NCBI RefSeq assembly: GCF_025370785.1
Contig: NZ_JAMXFA010000023.1
Coordinates: 9,909 to 73,908 of the forward strand
Reading direction: 5' to 3'
Length of the DNA stretch: 64,000 bases
Origin: Laspinema olomoucense D3b
GTDB lineage: Bacteria > Cyanobacteriota > Cyanobacteriia > Cyanobacteriales > Laspinemataceae
The notes beneath the pieces were generated by a model. It was not told the origin of the DNA and did no database searches. It saw only the letters and a list, made by a program, of their open reading frames with translations. Positions 8,889 to 16,842 of the stretch are shown here, in pieces; the stretch's first letter is position 1; every line of letters starts with the position of its first letter. A program made the translations under genes and the position numbers.

Positions 8889-9035
8889 ATGAATCTTTCA
8901 AAAACCATTGGTGACTTTTTACAACACGTCTCAGAAGCAGCCGCTCGCATCTTTGGACCCAATGATGACAAATATCCAGAAACCGGGGTTCAACCCTTTG
9001 ACGGTGAACCGAATAGAGGAGAAGAATGGTCCTAG
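8889..9035 (+). CDS. Small conserved-type cyanobacterial protein
   Basis: A 48-codon frame starting MNLSKTIGDFLQ, with a helical first half and a polar second half containing YPETGVQPFDGEP. From memory, similar short proteins with a YPxTGVQPFxG motif occur in many cyanobacteria, often under misleading names; that is recollection, not a search. The evidence here is a strong ribosome site (GAGGAG, about seven bases upstream) and a textbook rho-independent terminator about 55 bases after the stop, which together define a compact single-gene transcript. Function unknown. Confidence 0.7.
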   Translation: MNLSKTIGDFLQHVSEAAARIFGPNDDKYPETGVQPFDGEPNRGEEWS

Positions 9036-9090
9036 GTCTCAGGACAGGAGTGTAAAGAAAACTGAGTGTTGAAATTAGTTGAAATCCCTA

Positions 9091-9136
9091 AAAAGAACCC
9101 CCTCCCTACCTGCTCCCTGCCGAGGGGGTTCTTTTT
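9091..9136 (+). terminator. Rho-independent terminator
   Basis: AAAAGAACCCCCTC pairs with GAGGGGGTTCTTTT around a 17-base loop and ends in a T run. It ends the transcript of the small gene at 8889. Its A-rich left side could also serve minus-strand transcription. Confidence 0.85.
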
Positions 9137-9191
9137 ATGAAAAATTGGACCAAAACCCTCTCCAGTTTAGGGAATTTCCCCCAAAACCCCT

Positions 9192-9890
9192 TTACAAAAT
9201 TTGATGCAAGAAAAAGCAGAACGCCGCACTTCCAATCGGAACTGTAAGATTATCAATCCCCAGTTTAGAAAACGCTTCTAAACCTGTCGCTAACCCAGCC
9301 ACCCCAAGGGCAATTATCCCAATATTCCAGAGATTTCCCTCTACCAGGGCTAAAATAGAAGCGGTGATCATAAAACTAACCATACCCATCGTGGCGGAAC
9401 CTTCCCAGCTCTTCTTTTCTCCCCAAAATTGATAGGGATGCTGACCGAAACGCTGACCGATTAAAGCGGCTAAACCATCTCCATAAGTCATGATTAAAAT
9501 CCCGATGACGGCATATTGAGGAAGTTCTAAGGGCCAAAACCAGGCCACCAAGATGCCGATACTAATGGCATAGAAAAATGTTCCTAAACTTTGGCGTCCG
9601 ACACTATTAATTCCCGGGAGAATGGGAAATTTGTAAGAAATTAGGGCAGTTGCTGCGGCAATAATAGAAGCAGCGATCGCCACCCAACCGGGAATCTGTA
9701 GCCACCATGCCAGCAAAATCACATTGCCAGTACCAATATGAACGACCTTGCGAACGACTTCCGAACCCGTTTGGGTAAAACGATGTAACCCCTCCGCCAC
9801 AATCAGTAGCAACCCCAACCATAAGCCAACGGCTGCCACTTGCCACCCCAGGGGTAAAATGGATTCTAATGGGAATAAAAAAGTCAACAC
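9192..9890 (-). CDS. Phytol-kinase-like integral membrane kinase
   Basis: A 232-residue protein made mostly of membrane segments (about seven). It carries the signature of the dolichol/phytol kinase and CTP-phosphatidate family: RKVVHIGTGN (about 47-56), the loop YGDGLAALIGQRFG followed by KKSWEGSATM (about 136-166), and near the end DNLTVPIGSA. In cyanobacteria and plastids, this family (VTE5-like) phosphorylates phytol released from chlorophyll for tocopherol or lipid synthesis. The exact substrate cannot be read from the sequence. It appears to be transcribed alone and ends near a terminator shared with the converging small gene. Confidence 0.85.
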   Translation of the reverse strand: MLTFLFPLESILPLGWQVAAVGLWLGLLLIVAEGLHRFTQTGSEVVRKVVHIGTGNVILLAWWLQIPGWVAIAASIIAAATALISYKFPILPGINSVGRQSLGTFFYAISIGILVAWFWPLELPQYAVIGILIMTYGDGLAALIGQRFGQHPYQFWGEKKSWEGSATMGMVSFMITASILALVEGNLWNIGIIALGVAGLATGLEAFSKLGIDNLTVPIGSAAFCFFLHQIL

Positions 9891-9998
9891 AGAATTAAAT
9901 CACTAAAACATCTTAAAGCTTTCTCTGAGTGTAGGGGATGGAGGCCATCGGGCGATCGTCAACCTCTAAAAAATTTAGGACTCCCGGCGATGAAGACA

Positions 9999-10065
9999 AG
10001 AAACCGGGTTTCTAGCCCAGATTTGATGCCTGTGACTACACAGTGGAGGAAGAAACCCGGTTTCT
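9999..10065. repeat. Paired copies of a GAAACCGGGTTTC-type palindrome
   Basis: AGAAACCGGGTTTCT at 9999-10013 and AGAAACCCGGTTTCT at 10051-10065. Similar palindromes lie at 15026-15040 and 37240-37300. They form a small dispersed palindrome family in intergenic DNA. Confidence 0.6.
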
Positions 10066-10151
10066 ATCCGGGAAGGAGTCAAAAAATCGCCACCGAGTCC
10101 CAGAAGGAGTCAAAATAAATAAACCCTGGCAATTCTCTATTCGGTTAAATT

Positions 10152-10385
10152 ATGAAATGGCTGATGATTCGGTTAATTCGAGGATATCGACTGTTAATTT
10201 CTCCCTTATTTCCGCCTACTTGTCGATTTCAGCCGACTTGTTCTCAATATGCAATAGAGGCGATCGAGCGTTTTGGACCGAGGCGGGGGGGATGGATGGC
10301 ATTCCGTCGTCTGTTGCGCTGTCATCCTTTACATCCGGGAGGATATGACCCTGTACCCCAGATGCCGGAAAAAACCACGGACTAA
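10152..10385 (+). CDS. yidD: Membrane protein insertion efficiency factor YidD
   Basis: A 77-residue YidD/UPF0161 protein. The diagnostic segment is [25 protein letters not shown]-like here, with conserved TCRFxPTCSxYA near residues 23-36 and the closing [12 protein letters not shown]. It helps YidC insert proteins into the inner membrane from the cytoplasmic side, anchored by an amphipathic N-terminal helix. The start at 10152 (MKWLMIRLI) matches the family's usual beginning. In many bacteria yidD sits near rpmH/rnpA/yidC; here it stands alone. Confidence 0.95.
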   Translation: MKWLMIRLIRGYRLLISPLFPPTCRFQPTCSQYAIEAIERFGPRRGGWMAFRRLLRCHPLHPGGYDPVPQMPEKTTD

Positions 10386-10489
10386 GTGCGATCGCAAAAA
10401 TAAATCGAAAGCGGAAAGGTGCGTCAGACAGATAACTCACTTATCCCTTTAATCCACTGATTCTCTGATGCACCGGAGTTCCGCCGGAT

Positions 10490-10590
10490 AACGACAGCAA
10501 GTCTGTAGTACCAAAAAACTTAGAAACTGAAGTGTTGAATATTGAAAACGACAGCAAGTCGGTAGTACCAAAAAACTTAGAAACTGAAGT
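10490..10590. repeat. Two 44-base direct repeats
   Basis: The unit beginning AACGACAGCAAGTC and ending AACTGAAGT occurs at 10490-10533 and again at 10547-10590. I see one mismatch and a 13-base spacer. It lies between yidD and the next minus-strand gene and has no coding content. Confidence 0.8.
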
Positions 10591-10616
10591 TGGGTTGTTG
10601 TTCTGTGAGAAGGGGA

Positions 10617-10817
10617 TTAATCCATCATGCGGAGTCTGCCGCGTTTAGTGCTGTAGATTAGGCGATTGATAATATCTTGATGTTCCTCACTCAAGGAGGT
10701 GCGTAAGATGGCCATTCGCAGACGATAGCGATCGCTCTTGGTCATTTGGCCGCAGAACAAGATATCACCAAATAATTCTTCCAGGGTCTTGGGGTGCTTG
10801 CTATCGAAAATTTTCAT
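10617..10817 (-). CDS. Small conserved-type cyanobacterial protein
   Basis: About 66 residues starting MKIFDSKHPKTLEELF, with a helical core MTKSDRYRLRMAILRTSLSE and a basic end INRLIYSTKRGRLRMMD. This pattern of acidic N-terminus, two helices and a RLxYxxxRGxL ending recurs, as I remember it, in small cyanobacterial proteins, some tied to cell differentiation control. I would not assign a role. A longer start at 10889 exists, but it would add residues encoded across HIP1-rich leader DNA, so I prefer the ATG at 10817, although neither has a clear ribosome site. Confidence 0.6.
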   Translation of the reverse strand: MKIFDSKHPKTLEELFGDILFCGQMTKSDRYRLRMAILRTSLSEEHQDIINRLIYSTKRGRLRMMD

Positions 10818-11045
10818 AAGGGTTAAAGAGGGTTCGTAAATAATTCTTTCAATTCTGAGGGCAAGGGTGGCATTTGGGTGCGATCGCATTCCGGGTTACC
10901 CTGCGATCGATATCATACTTTACTCTGATGGCGATCGCTGACAACAGAATTTCTGGGAGTGACGCCGAACAGCATAGAGTCCTATACCTCATTTTTGACT
11001 ATATTCTTAAAATTGTAATAATTTTTAATGTAAAAAATCACCAGA

Positions 11046-11076
11046 AAAAAGCCCAATCTGGAGAGCAAGATTGGGC
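11046..11076 (-). terminator. Terminator of the CP12-like gene
   Basis: GCCCAATCT pairs with AGATTGGGC, and the minus strand continues into TTTTTT. It lies about 30 bases beyond the stop of the CP12-like gene. Confidence 0.8.
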
Positions 11077-11103
11077 AAGCAAATCAACTATTTTACTGGA
11101 ACA

Positions 11104-11406
11104 TTAAAGATCGTAAATCCGAGCTTCTGAAGCACCGGGATGCTCTAAACAGTAGCGTTCAAAAGCCGATTTCGGTTCCTGGGTTCTTCTGTGGGCTGCT
11201 ACACTGAGGAGTTCCTCCACAATATCCCAAGCCACCGCGCTTTCGGGAGATTCAATGCCTTTTGCTGCTGCGATCGCCCTGGCTTCATCCCGTGCCATGT
11301 CAATGCGTAGGCTCAGGGGAATGAAATTGCCTTGATTCCCCTCAGAATTTGCCCCCTCATTCCCGGCATTTACGAGCCTTTCAGTTCTAGCTAAAACTTG
11401 AGCCAT
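11104..11406 (-). CDS. CP12-like protein lacking three of four cysteines
   Basis: A 100-residue protein with a clear CP12 domain at about 35-100. The core AWDIVEEL matches the invariant CP12 AWDxVEEL, and the end ERYCLEHPGASEARIYDL aligns with the usual EKYCxENPxxxECxxYD. Standard CP12 links phosphoribulokinase and GAPDH in the dark through two disulfides. Here the N-terminal pair is replaced (Ala and Ser) and the second C-terminal cysteine is Ala, leaving only one Cys. Redox switching of the usual kind is therefore impossible. An extra, low-complexity N-terminus (about 33 residues) precedes the domain. The ribosome site GGAGG supports the start. It is probably one of the variant CP12 types of cyanobacteria; its partner is unknown. 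Confidence 0.88.
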   Translation of the reverse strand: MAQVLARTERLVNAGNEGANSEGNQGNFIPLSLRIDMARDEARAIAAAKGIESPESAVAWDIVEELLSVAAHRRTQEPKSAFERYCLEHPGASEARIYDL

Positions 11407-11669
11407 GACGGATTACCTCCTCCAAAAATTAATAGGTTTCTCAAGCACTCGACTCTAGTCGATTCCTTCGAGCAAACCTCATACTTGTATTGTAGCTTGA
11501 TCACCCCACCTTGGGGGTGTAAATAACCGTAACACTTTATTGCAAAAAGTTTCCAAACCCCCAAAACCCCGCCCTAAAAGCTTTTCCCTAGCACTGCACC
11601 TGATTTATCATTCCAAAACATTAAAATAGATTAAAATAGAATAAGATAATGTAAAGAACCGTTGCTTTT

Positions 11670-13148
11670 ATGACTGTTGCCGACACCACTCCAACTCCAA
11701 AACGCGCCAATCCATTTCTGTCCCTTAACCTGGAAACCGCCCTAGAATCCTTGGGGGAAGACTACTACGATATCGTTCCGGCTGCTGAATTTCCCCAGCA
11801 TCTTCTGCGCTTTCGCAATGACGAATTATTACAAAAACTAGGATTAGAACCCACAACCGTAAGGGATGAAGATTTTATCGAAGCATTTGGTTATTTTCAG
11901 GGCGTGCGACCCTTTTTAGCCCTGCGCTATCATGGCTATCAATTTGGAGAATATAACCCAAATTTAGGCGATGGACGGGGCTTTGTCTACGCCCAAGTCC
12001 GGGGTACTGATGGCAAACTCTACGATTTCGGCACGAAAGGCAGTGGCAGAACCCCTTATTCCCGTCATGCCGATGGACGGTTAACCCTAAAAGGAGGGGT
12101 CAGAGAAGTCTTAGCAGCGGAAATGTTGCATCGAATGGGAGTCAGAACCTCTCGCTGTTTAAGCTTAGTTGAAACGGGCGAACAATTGTGGCGAGGAGAC
12201 GAACCTTCCCCGACGCGATCGTCCGTGATGATCCGCTTTAGTGAATCTCATATCCGATTTGGCACGTTTGAAAGATTGCACTATTTAGGACGAAAAGACT
12301 TAATTGAAAAACTCTTAGATTGGGTCATCGCCCATTATTATCCCCACCTCAATGATACCATGCCTCCCTTGACTTCCCCGGGTACGGGAAACCCGAAAGA
12401 GAAATACGCCCGATTTTATCAAGAACTGGTGCAACGGGTGGCTACCTTAACGGCACAATGGATGGCAGCGGGCTTTTGTCATGCGGTATTAAATACTGAC
12501 AATATGTCCATCACTGGGGAAAGTTTCGATTATGGACCTTTTGCCTTTATTCCCACCTATAACTTAAAGTTTACAGCCGCCTACTTTGACTATTATGGAC
12601 GCTACAGTTACGGCAATCAACCGGCAATCTGTCGCTGGAACTTGCAAATGTTGCAAGTTCCGTTAAGGGCGGTAATTGATGAGGCTGATATGGAAGCCGC
12701 ATTAGAGGAATATTACATTCATTATAATCGAGAATATCGCCAACTGATGCTGAGTAAGTTGGGATTTGGGGAAGAAATGCCAGAAGAAGCAGCAACCGAT
12801 TTGGTGCAATTAACTCTACAATTGTTGGCAGAGTCTCAGGTGGAGTATCCGGAGTTCTTTTGGCAACTCAGGCAGCAGTTTTCTCCGGAGTGGCGGGAAA
12901 ACAGTGACTCTATTTTTGGTCCGATGGAAACCGATTCCGAATTGTTCGCCTCTTGGCAACGAGCCTACTTCCATTTATTACAGTTTGTGGGAACAGGGAA
13001 TTTAGAGGAAATGCGAGAACGGATGGCAAAATACAATCCAAAAACGGTGATACTTCGGCCCAAAATTGAAGCAATTTGGGAACCGATCGCGCAAGAGGAT
13101 AATTGGCAGCCGTTTTATGATTTGTTGGACCAAATTAAAAGGGATTAG
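11670..13148 (+). CDS. selO: SelO-family protein adenylyltransferase (YdiU)
   Basis: A 492-residue pseudokinase of the SelO/UPF0061 family, which transfers AMP to protein hydroxyl groups, often in redox stress. Family marks are FGxYNPxLGDGRG-like text near 92-104, [12 protein letters not shown] near 124-135, [15 protein letters not shown] and the metal/catalytic segment [18 protein letters not shown] near 275-292. The C-terminus ends without the Cys-Ser-Sec tail of mitochondrial SelO, as is common in bacteria. A direct repeat of ATTAAAATAG lies just upstream in the promoter region, and a strong terminator follows. Confidence 0.95.
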   Translation: MTVADTTPTPKRANPFLSLNLETALESLGEDYYDIVPAAEFPQHLLRFRNDELLQKLGLEPTTVRDEDFIEAFGYFQGVRPFLALRYHGYQFGEYNPNLGDGRGFVYAQVRGTDGKLYDFGTKGSGRTPYSRHADGRLTLKGGVREVLAAEMLHRMGVRTSRCLSLVETGEQLWRGDEPSPTRSSVMIRFSESHIRFGTFERLHYLGRKDLIEKLLDWVIAHYYPHLNDTMPPLTSPGTGNPKEKYARFYQELVQRVATLTAQWMAAGFCHAVLNTDNMSITGESFDYGPFAFIPTYNLKFTAAYFDYYGRYSYGNQPAICRWNLQMLQVPLRAVIDEADMEAALEEYYIHYNREYRQLMLSKLGFGEEMPEEAATDLVQLTLQLLAESQVEYPEFFWQLRQQFSPEWRENSDSIFGPMETDSELFASWQRAYFHLLQFVGTGNLEEMRERMAKYNPKTVILRPKIEAIWEPIAQEDNWQPFYDLLDQIKRD

Positions 13149-13173
13149 ACCTCTATAATTTGATAAATACTGC

Positions 13174-13207
13174 AAAAAAGGACAGGGCTATACCCTGTCC
13201 TTTTTTT
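13174..13207 (+). terminator. Rho-independent terminator of selO
   Basis: GGACAGGG pairs with CCCTGTCC around a five-base loop, preceded by A's and followed by seven T's. Confidence 0.92.
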
Positions 13208-13268
13208 AGAAACCCGTCTTTGCAATCAGGCGATCGCATCCGTAATTGAAACTATCCCAATTCCGAGT

Positions 13269-13514
13269 TTAGGCTCCGGGCATATTCCCCGTGGGGCTGC
13301 GATGAGCACCAACTTGGGGACGCGGATGCCATTTGCCATCACTTCCTTCCTCATAGCTACTCCGTAGAGAATTCCACGCCACATCCAGAGCGCCACTCTC
13401 GCTCATTCCATTGGAGGAAGCACTATTATAAGCGGTGAAGAAAATATTTTGCGCACCTTCGGGCAGTTTTTCTTTTACATCATTGGGTAAATCTTCTTTT
13501 GTTTGGTAAGCCAT
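13269..13514 (-). CDS. chaB: ChaB-family protein
   Basis: An 81-residue ChaB-like protein. The beginning MAYQTKEDLPNDVKEKLPEGAQNIFFTAYNSA matches the ChaB opening pattern (YxTxEDLPxxVxxxLPxxAQxIFxxAFNSA), and the second half, with ALDVAWNSL, follows the family's helical fold. ChaB was named as a regulator of the ChaA cation antiporter; its real role is uncertain. I choose the second ATG (13514) because it has the better spacing from GGAG. The C-terminal tail from HPRPQVGAH onward looks disordered. It stands alone. Confidence 0.9.
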   Translation of the reverse strand: MAYQTKEDLPNDVKEKLPEGAQNIFFTAYNSASSNGMSESGALDVAWNSLRSSYEEGSDGKWHPRPQVGAHRSPTGNMPGA

Positions 13515-13808
13515 CATTATTCTCCTAATTTACGGTGTTTTTACAATAGATTCAATTAAATCAAAATTTGAAACAAAAGCCCTCTACCGGCAGGCTGAAT
13601 CACAAAATACATTTTACTTAATTTCTACCCGAACTCAAAGGAAATATCAGTCTGGGGGTAGGTGTAAAAAATAGTCCAATTTTACAGAAATTGAATCAGT
13701 GGGAATTCAGGCGATCGCTCTCTCACTCTGCCCTAACCCCGGGCAGGCTTTCCCATCCGGTGAAAATGGCTTATAATACAACCCAAACAGCAGCAAGAAT
13801 GAACCCTT

Positions 13809-13970
13809 ATGGGACGAGTCCGAGCCAAAGCTGACTTTCCAGAAAAAATCTGCCCCGTCTGTCAACGCCCCTTTACCTGGCGGAAAAAATGGGCAGATTG
13901 TTGGGATGAGGTAAAATACTGCTCAGAACGCTGTCGCCGTCGTCGTTCCCAAGGTGAATCCATCAAATAA
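13809..13970 (+). CDS. DUF2256-type small zinc-binding protein
   Basis: A 53-residue protein, MGRVRAKADFPEKICPVCQR and on, with paired cysteines CPVC and CSERC around WRKKWADCWDEVKYC. This is the DUF2256 pattern, a short treble-clef-like zinc domain. The tail is Arg-rich (RCRRRRS), which could contact nucleic acid. No function is established that I know of. It lies about 100 bases before the isoaspartyl peptidase gene on the same strand, but the gap argues against tight coupling. Confidence 0.85.
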   Translation: MGRVRAKADFPEKICPVCQRPFTWRKKWADCWDEVKYCSERCRRRRSQGESIK

Positions 13971-14072
13971 CCCGGGCGGTTGCCCAAAAATGCCCCAATT
14001 GTTAGCAGGCAAAGAGTACCCTTTCGGTTACTATGAAAGATTGGATATTAACCCAAGGCAGAGGCTGAATTC

Positions 14073-15008
14073 ATGACAACGGGTGCGGTACAACCTAAGC
14101 TGATCATTCACGGTGGCGCAGGTAGCTCTCTTAAAGACAAAGGTGGACTTGAAGCGGTGCGCGGCTCCCTCCATACCATTATAGAGGACCTGTATGGGAT
14201 GTTAATGCAAGGGGCCTCTGCCACTGAAGCGGTGGTGCGCGGATGCAAACTCCTGGAAGACGAACCCCGTTTTAATGCCGGGACAGGTTCGGTGTTGCAA
14301 TCTGACGGACAAATTCGGATGAGTGCCGCGTTAATGGATGGCAGGTTACAACGCTTTAGCGGCACGATTAATGTATCTCGGGTTAAAAATCCCATTGATT
14401 TAGCCCTATTTTTACAGAATTCCCCCGATCGCGTGTTGTCCGATGTGGGTTCAGCGGAATTGTTGCGAGAATTGCAATTGCCGATTCATAATCCACTCAC
14501 GGATAAGCGCTTGCAGGAGTGGATGGAGGAACGCAAAGATAATTTTTCCCGCAGTATGGCGAATGTGGTGGCAGAATCCTCGGGACGGGGAACGATTGGA
14601 GTTGTGGTACTCGATCACCAGGGCAAAATTGCCGCCGGAACCTCCACGGGAGGGAAAGGATTTGAGCGGATCGGGCGCGTCAGCGATTCGGCAATGCCTG
14701 CGGGAAATTACGCCAATCCCAAGGCGGGAGTTAGTTGTACGGGGATTGGGGAAGATATTATTGATGAATGTCTCGCGGCGCGAATTGTGGTGCGGGTGAC
14801 GGATGGATTATCGTTAATGAATGCTTTTGAGCGCTCGTTTGCCGAAGGGGAACGGAATAAACGGGATTTTGGGGCGATCGGGATTGATGCCACAGGTGCG
14901 ATCGCCTGGGGTAAAACTTGTGAGGTGATTCTCGCTGCCTATCACACCGGCGATCGCATCGGTGATGCCTTGGAAATGAGTCCGCAAATGGGTGTCGGCA
15001 TCGCCTAG
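14073..15008 (+). CDS. Isoaspartyl peptidase / L-asparaginase (Ntn hydrolase)
   Basis: A 311-residue plant-type asparaginase that cleaves itself to expose a catalytic threonine, then hydrolyses isoaspartyl dipeptides and asparagine. The fold begins at LIIHGGAG, has FNAGTGSVLQSDG near 70-82, and the autocleavage site is G-Thr in SGRGTIGVVVLD near residue 172. Further on, STGGK and the SDSAMPAGNYA loop complete the active site. The length is normal. It may salvage damaged protein peptides and mobilise asparagine, for instance from cyanophycin breakdown; the latter is inference. Confidence 0.93.
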   Translation: MTTGAVQPKLIIHGGAGSSLKDKGGLEAVRGSLHTIIEDLYGMLMQGASATEAVVRGCKLLEDEPRFNAGTGSVLQSDGQIRMSAALMDGRLQRFSGTINVSRVKNPIDLALFLQNSPDRVLSDVGSAELLRELQLPIHNPLTDKRLQEWMEERKDNFSRSMANVVAESSGRGTIGVVVLDHQGKIAAGTSTGGKGFERIGRVSDSAMPAGNYANPKAGVSCTGIGEDIIDECLAARIVVRVTDGLSLMNAFERSFAEGERNKRDFGAIGIDATGAIAWGKTCEVILAAYHTGDRIGDALEMSPQMGVGIA

Positions 15009-15096
15009 GTGAGTTCCACGGGACCAGAAACCCCGTTTCTAACTCGCGGTGAGGGGGCCCGAAACTTTGATTCCCAAAAAATCTCGGTTCAAGGTG

Positions 15097-15125
15097 TTGA
15101 CAATTGTAGCATCTTGACATACCCT
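15097..15125 (+). promoter_or_regulatory. Sigma-70-type promoter for the structured RNA
   Basis: TTGACA at 15097-15102, a 17-base spacer, and TACCCT at 15120-15125 (three of six matches to TATAAT). Transcription would start near 15132, right where the folded RNA candidate begins. Confidence 0.5.
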
Positions 15126-15132
15126 ATAAGAA

Positions 15133-15325
15133 TGGGAGTGTCTGCGCCCATATATATCGAAATCTGGGAGCGGAAAATTTCCCCTAGGAATCTCTCTCTA
15201 CCGATGAGTAGAGCAGTCTACTCCGCTAGTTCTCACAGAAGGCAGAGAGATAGTTCACTCCTCAGACAGACCACTGAAGCGGGTAAGTTCGCTACAGTAG
15301 ATATATAGGGTCAAACGCATCAAAA
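15133..15325 (+). ncRNA. Rod-shaped structured RNA, 6S-RNA-like candidate
   Basis: About 190 bases with no coding sense that fold into a rod. CTGCG plus CCCATATATATC (to 15158) pairs with GATATATAGGG (15300-15310) and CGCA just beyond. Inside, AATCTCTCT pairs with AGAGAGATAGTT, enclosing a hairpin GAGTAGA/TCTACTC. On the 3' side a small hairpin AGCG/CGCT sits inside an open central bubble. A promoter lies just upstream. The size, closing stem, central bubble and terminal stem all match 6S RNA, which binds RNA polymerase. I cannot check it against the family model, so the identity is a proposal. Confidence 0.5.
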
Positions 15326-15415
15326 CTAAAGTTGGATGCTGAACATCAGACCAACAAGGTAGGCTGTCATCCTAAATTGACAGAAGGTCTGGATAATATA
15401 GAGAACCAATTATAC

Positions 15416-15455
15416 GAATCAGTCCCGTCAGAGTTTCTCTGGCGGGATTATGATT
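15416..15455. terminator. Long imperfect hairpin between RNA and small gene
   Basis: AATCAGTCCCGTCAGA pairs with TCTGGCGGGATTATGATT through G-T wobbles around a short loop. It lies between the structured RNA and the converging small membrane protein gene. There is no strong T run on either side. Confidence 0.5.
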
Positions 15456-15464
15456 AAAAGAGGG

Positions 15465-15632
15465 TTACTGAAACAACAGGGAATACCCCAAAAACAGCGC
15501 CCAACCTGCCACGGCAAAAAAGGCGAACAACCCTACCATAATTTCAAAGGACCACTTAACCTTCAAGGTTCCGAGTAATGGCGTAGCAGAAATTAACAGT
15601 AAAACAAAGAATAGCGAGAATAACCAAACCAT
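15465..15632 (-). CDS. Small two-helix membrane protein
   Basis: A 55-residue protein beginning MVWLFSLFFVLLLIS. Two hydrophobic helices (about 2-20 and 30-52) are joined by a short polar loop GTLKVKWSF. A good ribosome site (GGAG, nine bases upstream) and clean composition support it, although it is very short. Small photosynthetic or respiratory subunits look like this, but I cannot match it to any named one. Function unknown. Confidence 0.65.
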   Translation of the reverse strand: MVWLFSLFFVLLLISATPLLGTLKVKWSFEIMVGLFAFFAVAGWALFLGYSLLFQ

Positions 15633-15867
15633 GATGTGACTCCAGAATAAAAAAAGATCCCCTTTTCTAGTTTATCGAGTTTCTGGGGATGTTGGGGGTT
15701 TTGAGGTTTCCGCAGGGAGGATTAAGTCTAAAGCGTGACGGAGAATTTGCGATCGCCTCACCCGCTATTCTAACCCCTCTGAGGATCCCGAAGTTTATCC
15801 GGTTGGCAGAACTCTAATTGCCGTGTTAGCTTACTAGAAAAAGATAACCATTCAGGTTCAGATTCAG

Positions 15868-16755
15868 ATGATAAAAGTTAAACGGCGTAAGTTTTTCTCG
15901 GGGTTATTGGGTTTAATGGGGGTGACTGGGGCAATGGTACAAGGGCACCAGACAACCGCCCAAGTCCGGCGTGAAATCGAAGTGAGTAACCCCGAAGCAT
16001 TTTTTAGAAACATCGGATCTAACCGAACATTGAAATTTATCTCACCTCACTACAATTTATCAGAACTTAGCCCGGAATTAAATTGGGCTAATGCTTTTAT
16101 GGAAGAAGATTTTGATGGATATGGATTGGTAATTTCTGGCGTAGAAAACCTGAGTTTAGTGGGAGTCAATCCCACCGCTTCTTTGATTAGTCTTGAAGCA
16201 GCTTATCCCAACGTAATCACGTTTAGAAACTGCCGAAATATTACGATCGCCAATATAGAAGCTGGACATTGGCCTAAAAAATCTTTTTGTAGTGGCAGTG
16301 TTTTTAGCTTTGTGGATTGTGACAATATCATCCTAGACCAATGCATTCTCTTTGGATGCGGAATCTATGGGATTTTGGCACAAAACAGCAGCAATTTTCA
16401 GGTAAAAGGTTCTACAATTAAAGAATGCACCTATGGGATTATGGCTCTACAATCCCTCACGAATCTTTTAGTAGAAGACTGCCAATTTTATCATAATGAG
16501 TCCTATGATACGATGCTGAGGGCAACGAATATCAGGGGGGATGTACGTTTTAAAACCTGTCAATTTTTTGAAAACAGCATTACCGATTACAATCCTAATA
16601 ATAATTATTTCTTTTGGTTTGGGGACGAAGGTAGTTCAATCGTTGTGGAAAATAGCACGATCGTCAACAACGAGTTTATCAACTTATCCAATGATAGCAA
16701 TCGCGTAAAACTGGTCGAATCGACGGTGGAAAACAATACTGGGGGGGGTCCCTAA
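15868..16755 (+). CDS. Exported right-handed beta-helix protein
   Basis: A 295-residue protein with a twin-arginine-like signal (KRRKFFSGLLGLMG, about residues 5-18), followed by repeated short strands with NITIAN, NIILDQC, NFQVKGSTIKEC-like turns at about 125-290. This is the right-handed parallel beta-helix (pectate-lyase-like) pattern. Such proteins bind or cut polysaccharides, but no catalytic residues can be assigned. Several cysteines sit at regular rungs. It is expected in the periplasm or outside the cell. It is flanked by a bidirectional terminator shared with glmU. Confidence 0.8.
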   Translation: MIKVKRRKFFSGLLGLMGVTGAMVQGHQTTAQVRREIEVSNPEAFFRNIGSNRTLKFISPHYNLSELSPELNWANAFMEEDFDGYGLVISGVENLSLVGVNPTASLISLEAAYPNVITFRNCRNITIANIEAGHWPKKSFCSGSVFSFVDCDNIILDQCILFGCGIYGILAQNSSNFQVKGSTIKECTYGIMALQSLTNLLVEDCQFYHNESYDTMLRATNIRGDVRFKTCQFFENSITDYNPNNNYFFWFGDEGSSIVVENSTIVNNEFINLSNDSNRVKLVESTVENNTGGGP

Positions 16756-16783
16756 TTCCTGCTCGGGGTGAGCAACCCCAGGG

Positions 16784-16820
16784 AGTAGAGACGCAAAAAT
16801 TCACGTCTCTACTTTGTTTT
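16784..16820. terminator. Bidirectional terminator between beta-helix gene and glmU
   Basis: AGTAGAGACG pairs with CGTCTCTACT; TTTGTTTT follows on the plus side. It sits between two converging genes. Confidence 0.8.
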
Positions 16821-16842
16821 CTCTAGTTTAGTGTCGGGTTGC

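Noticed and set aside
15009-15308. 99-codon frame after the isoaspartyl peptidase
   Set aside because: It runs through the folded RNA candidate and has no protein-like pattern.
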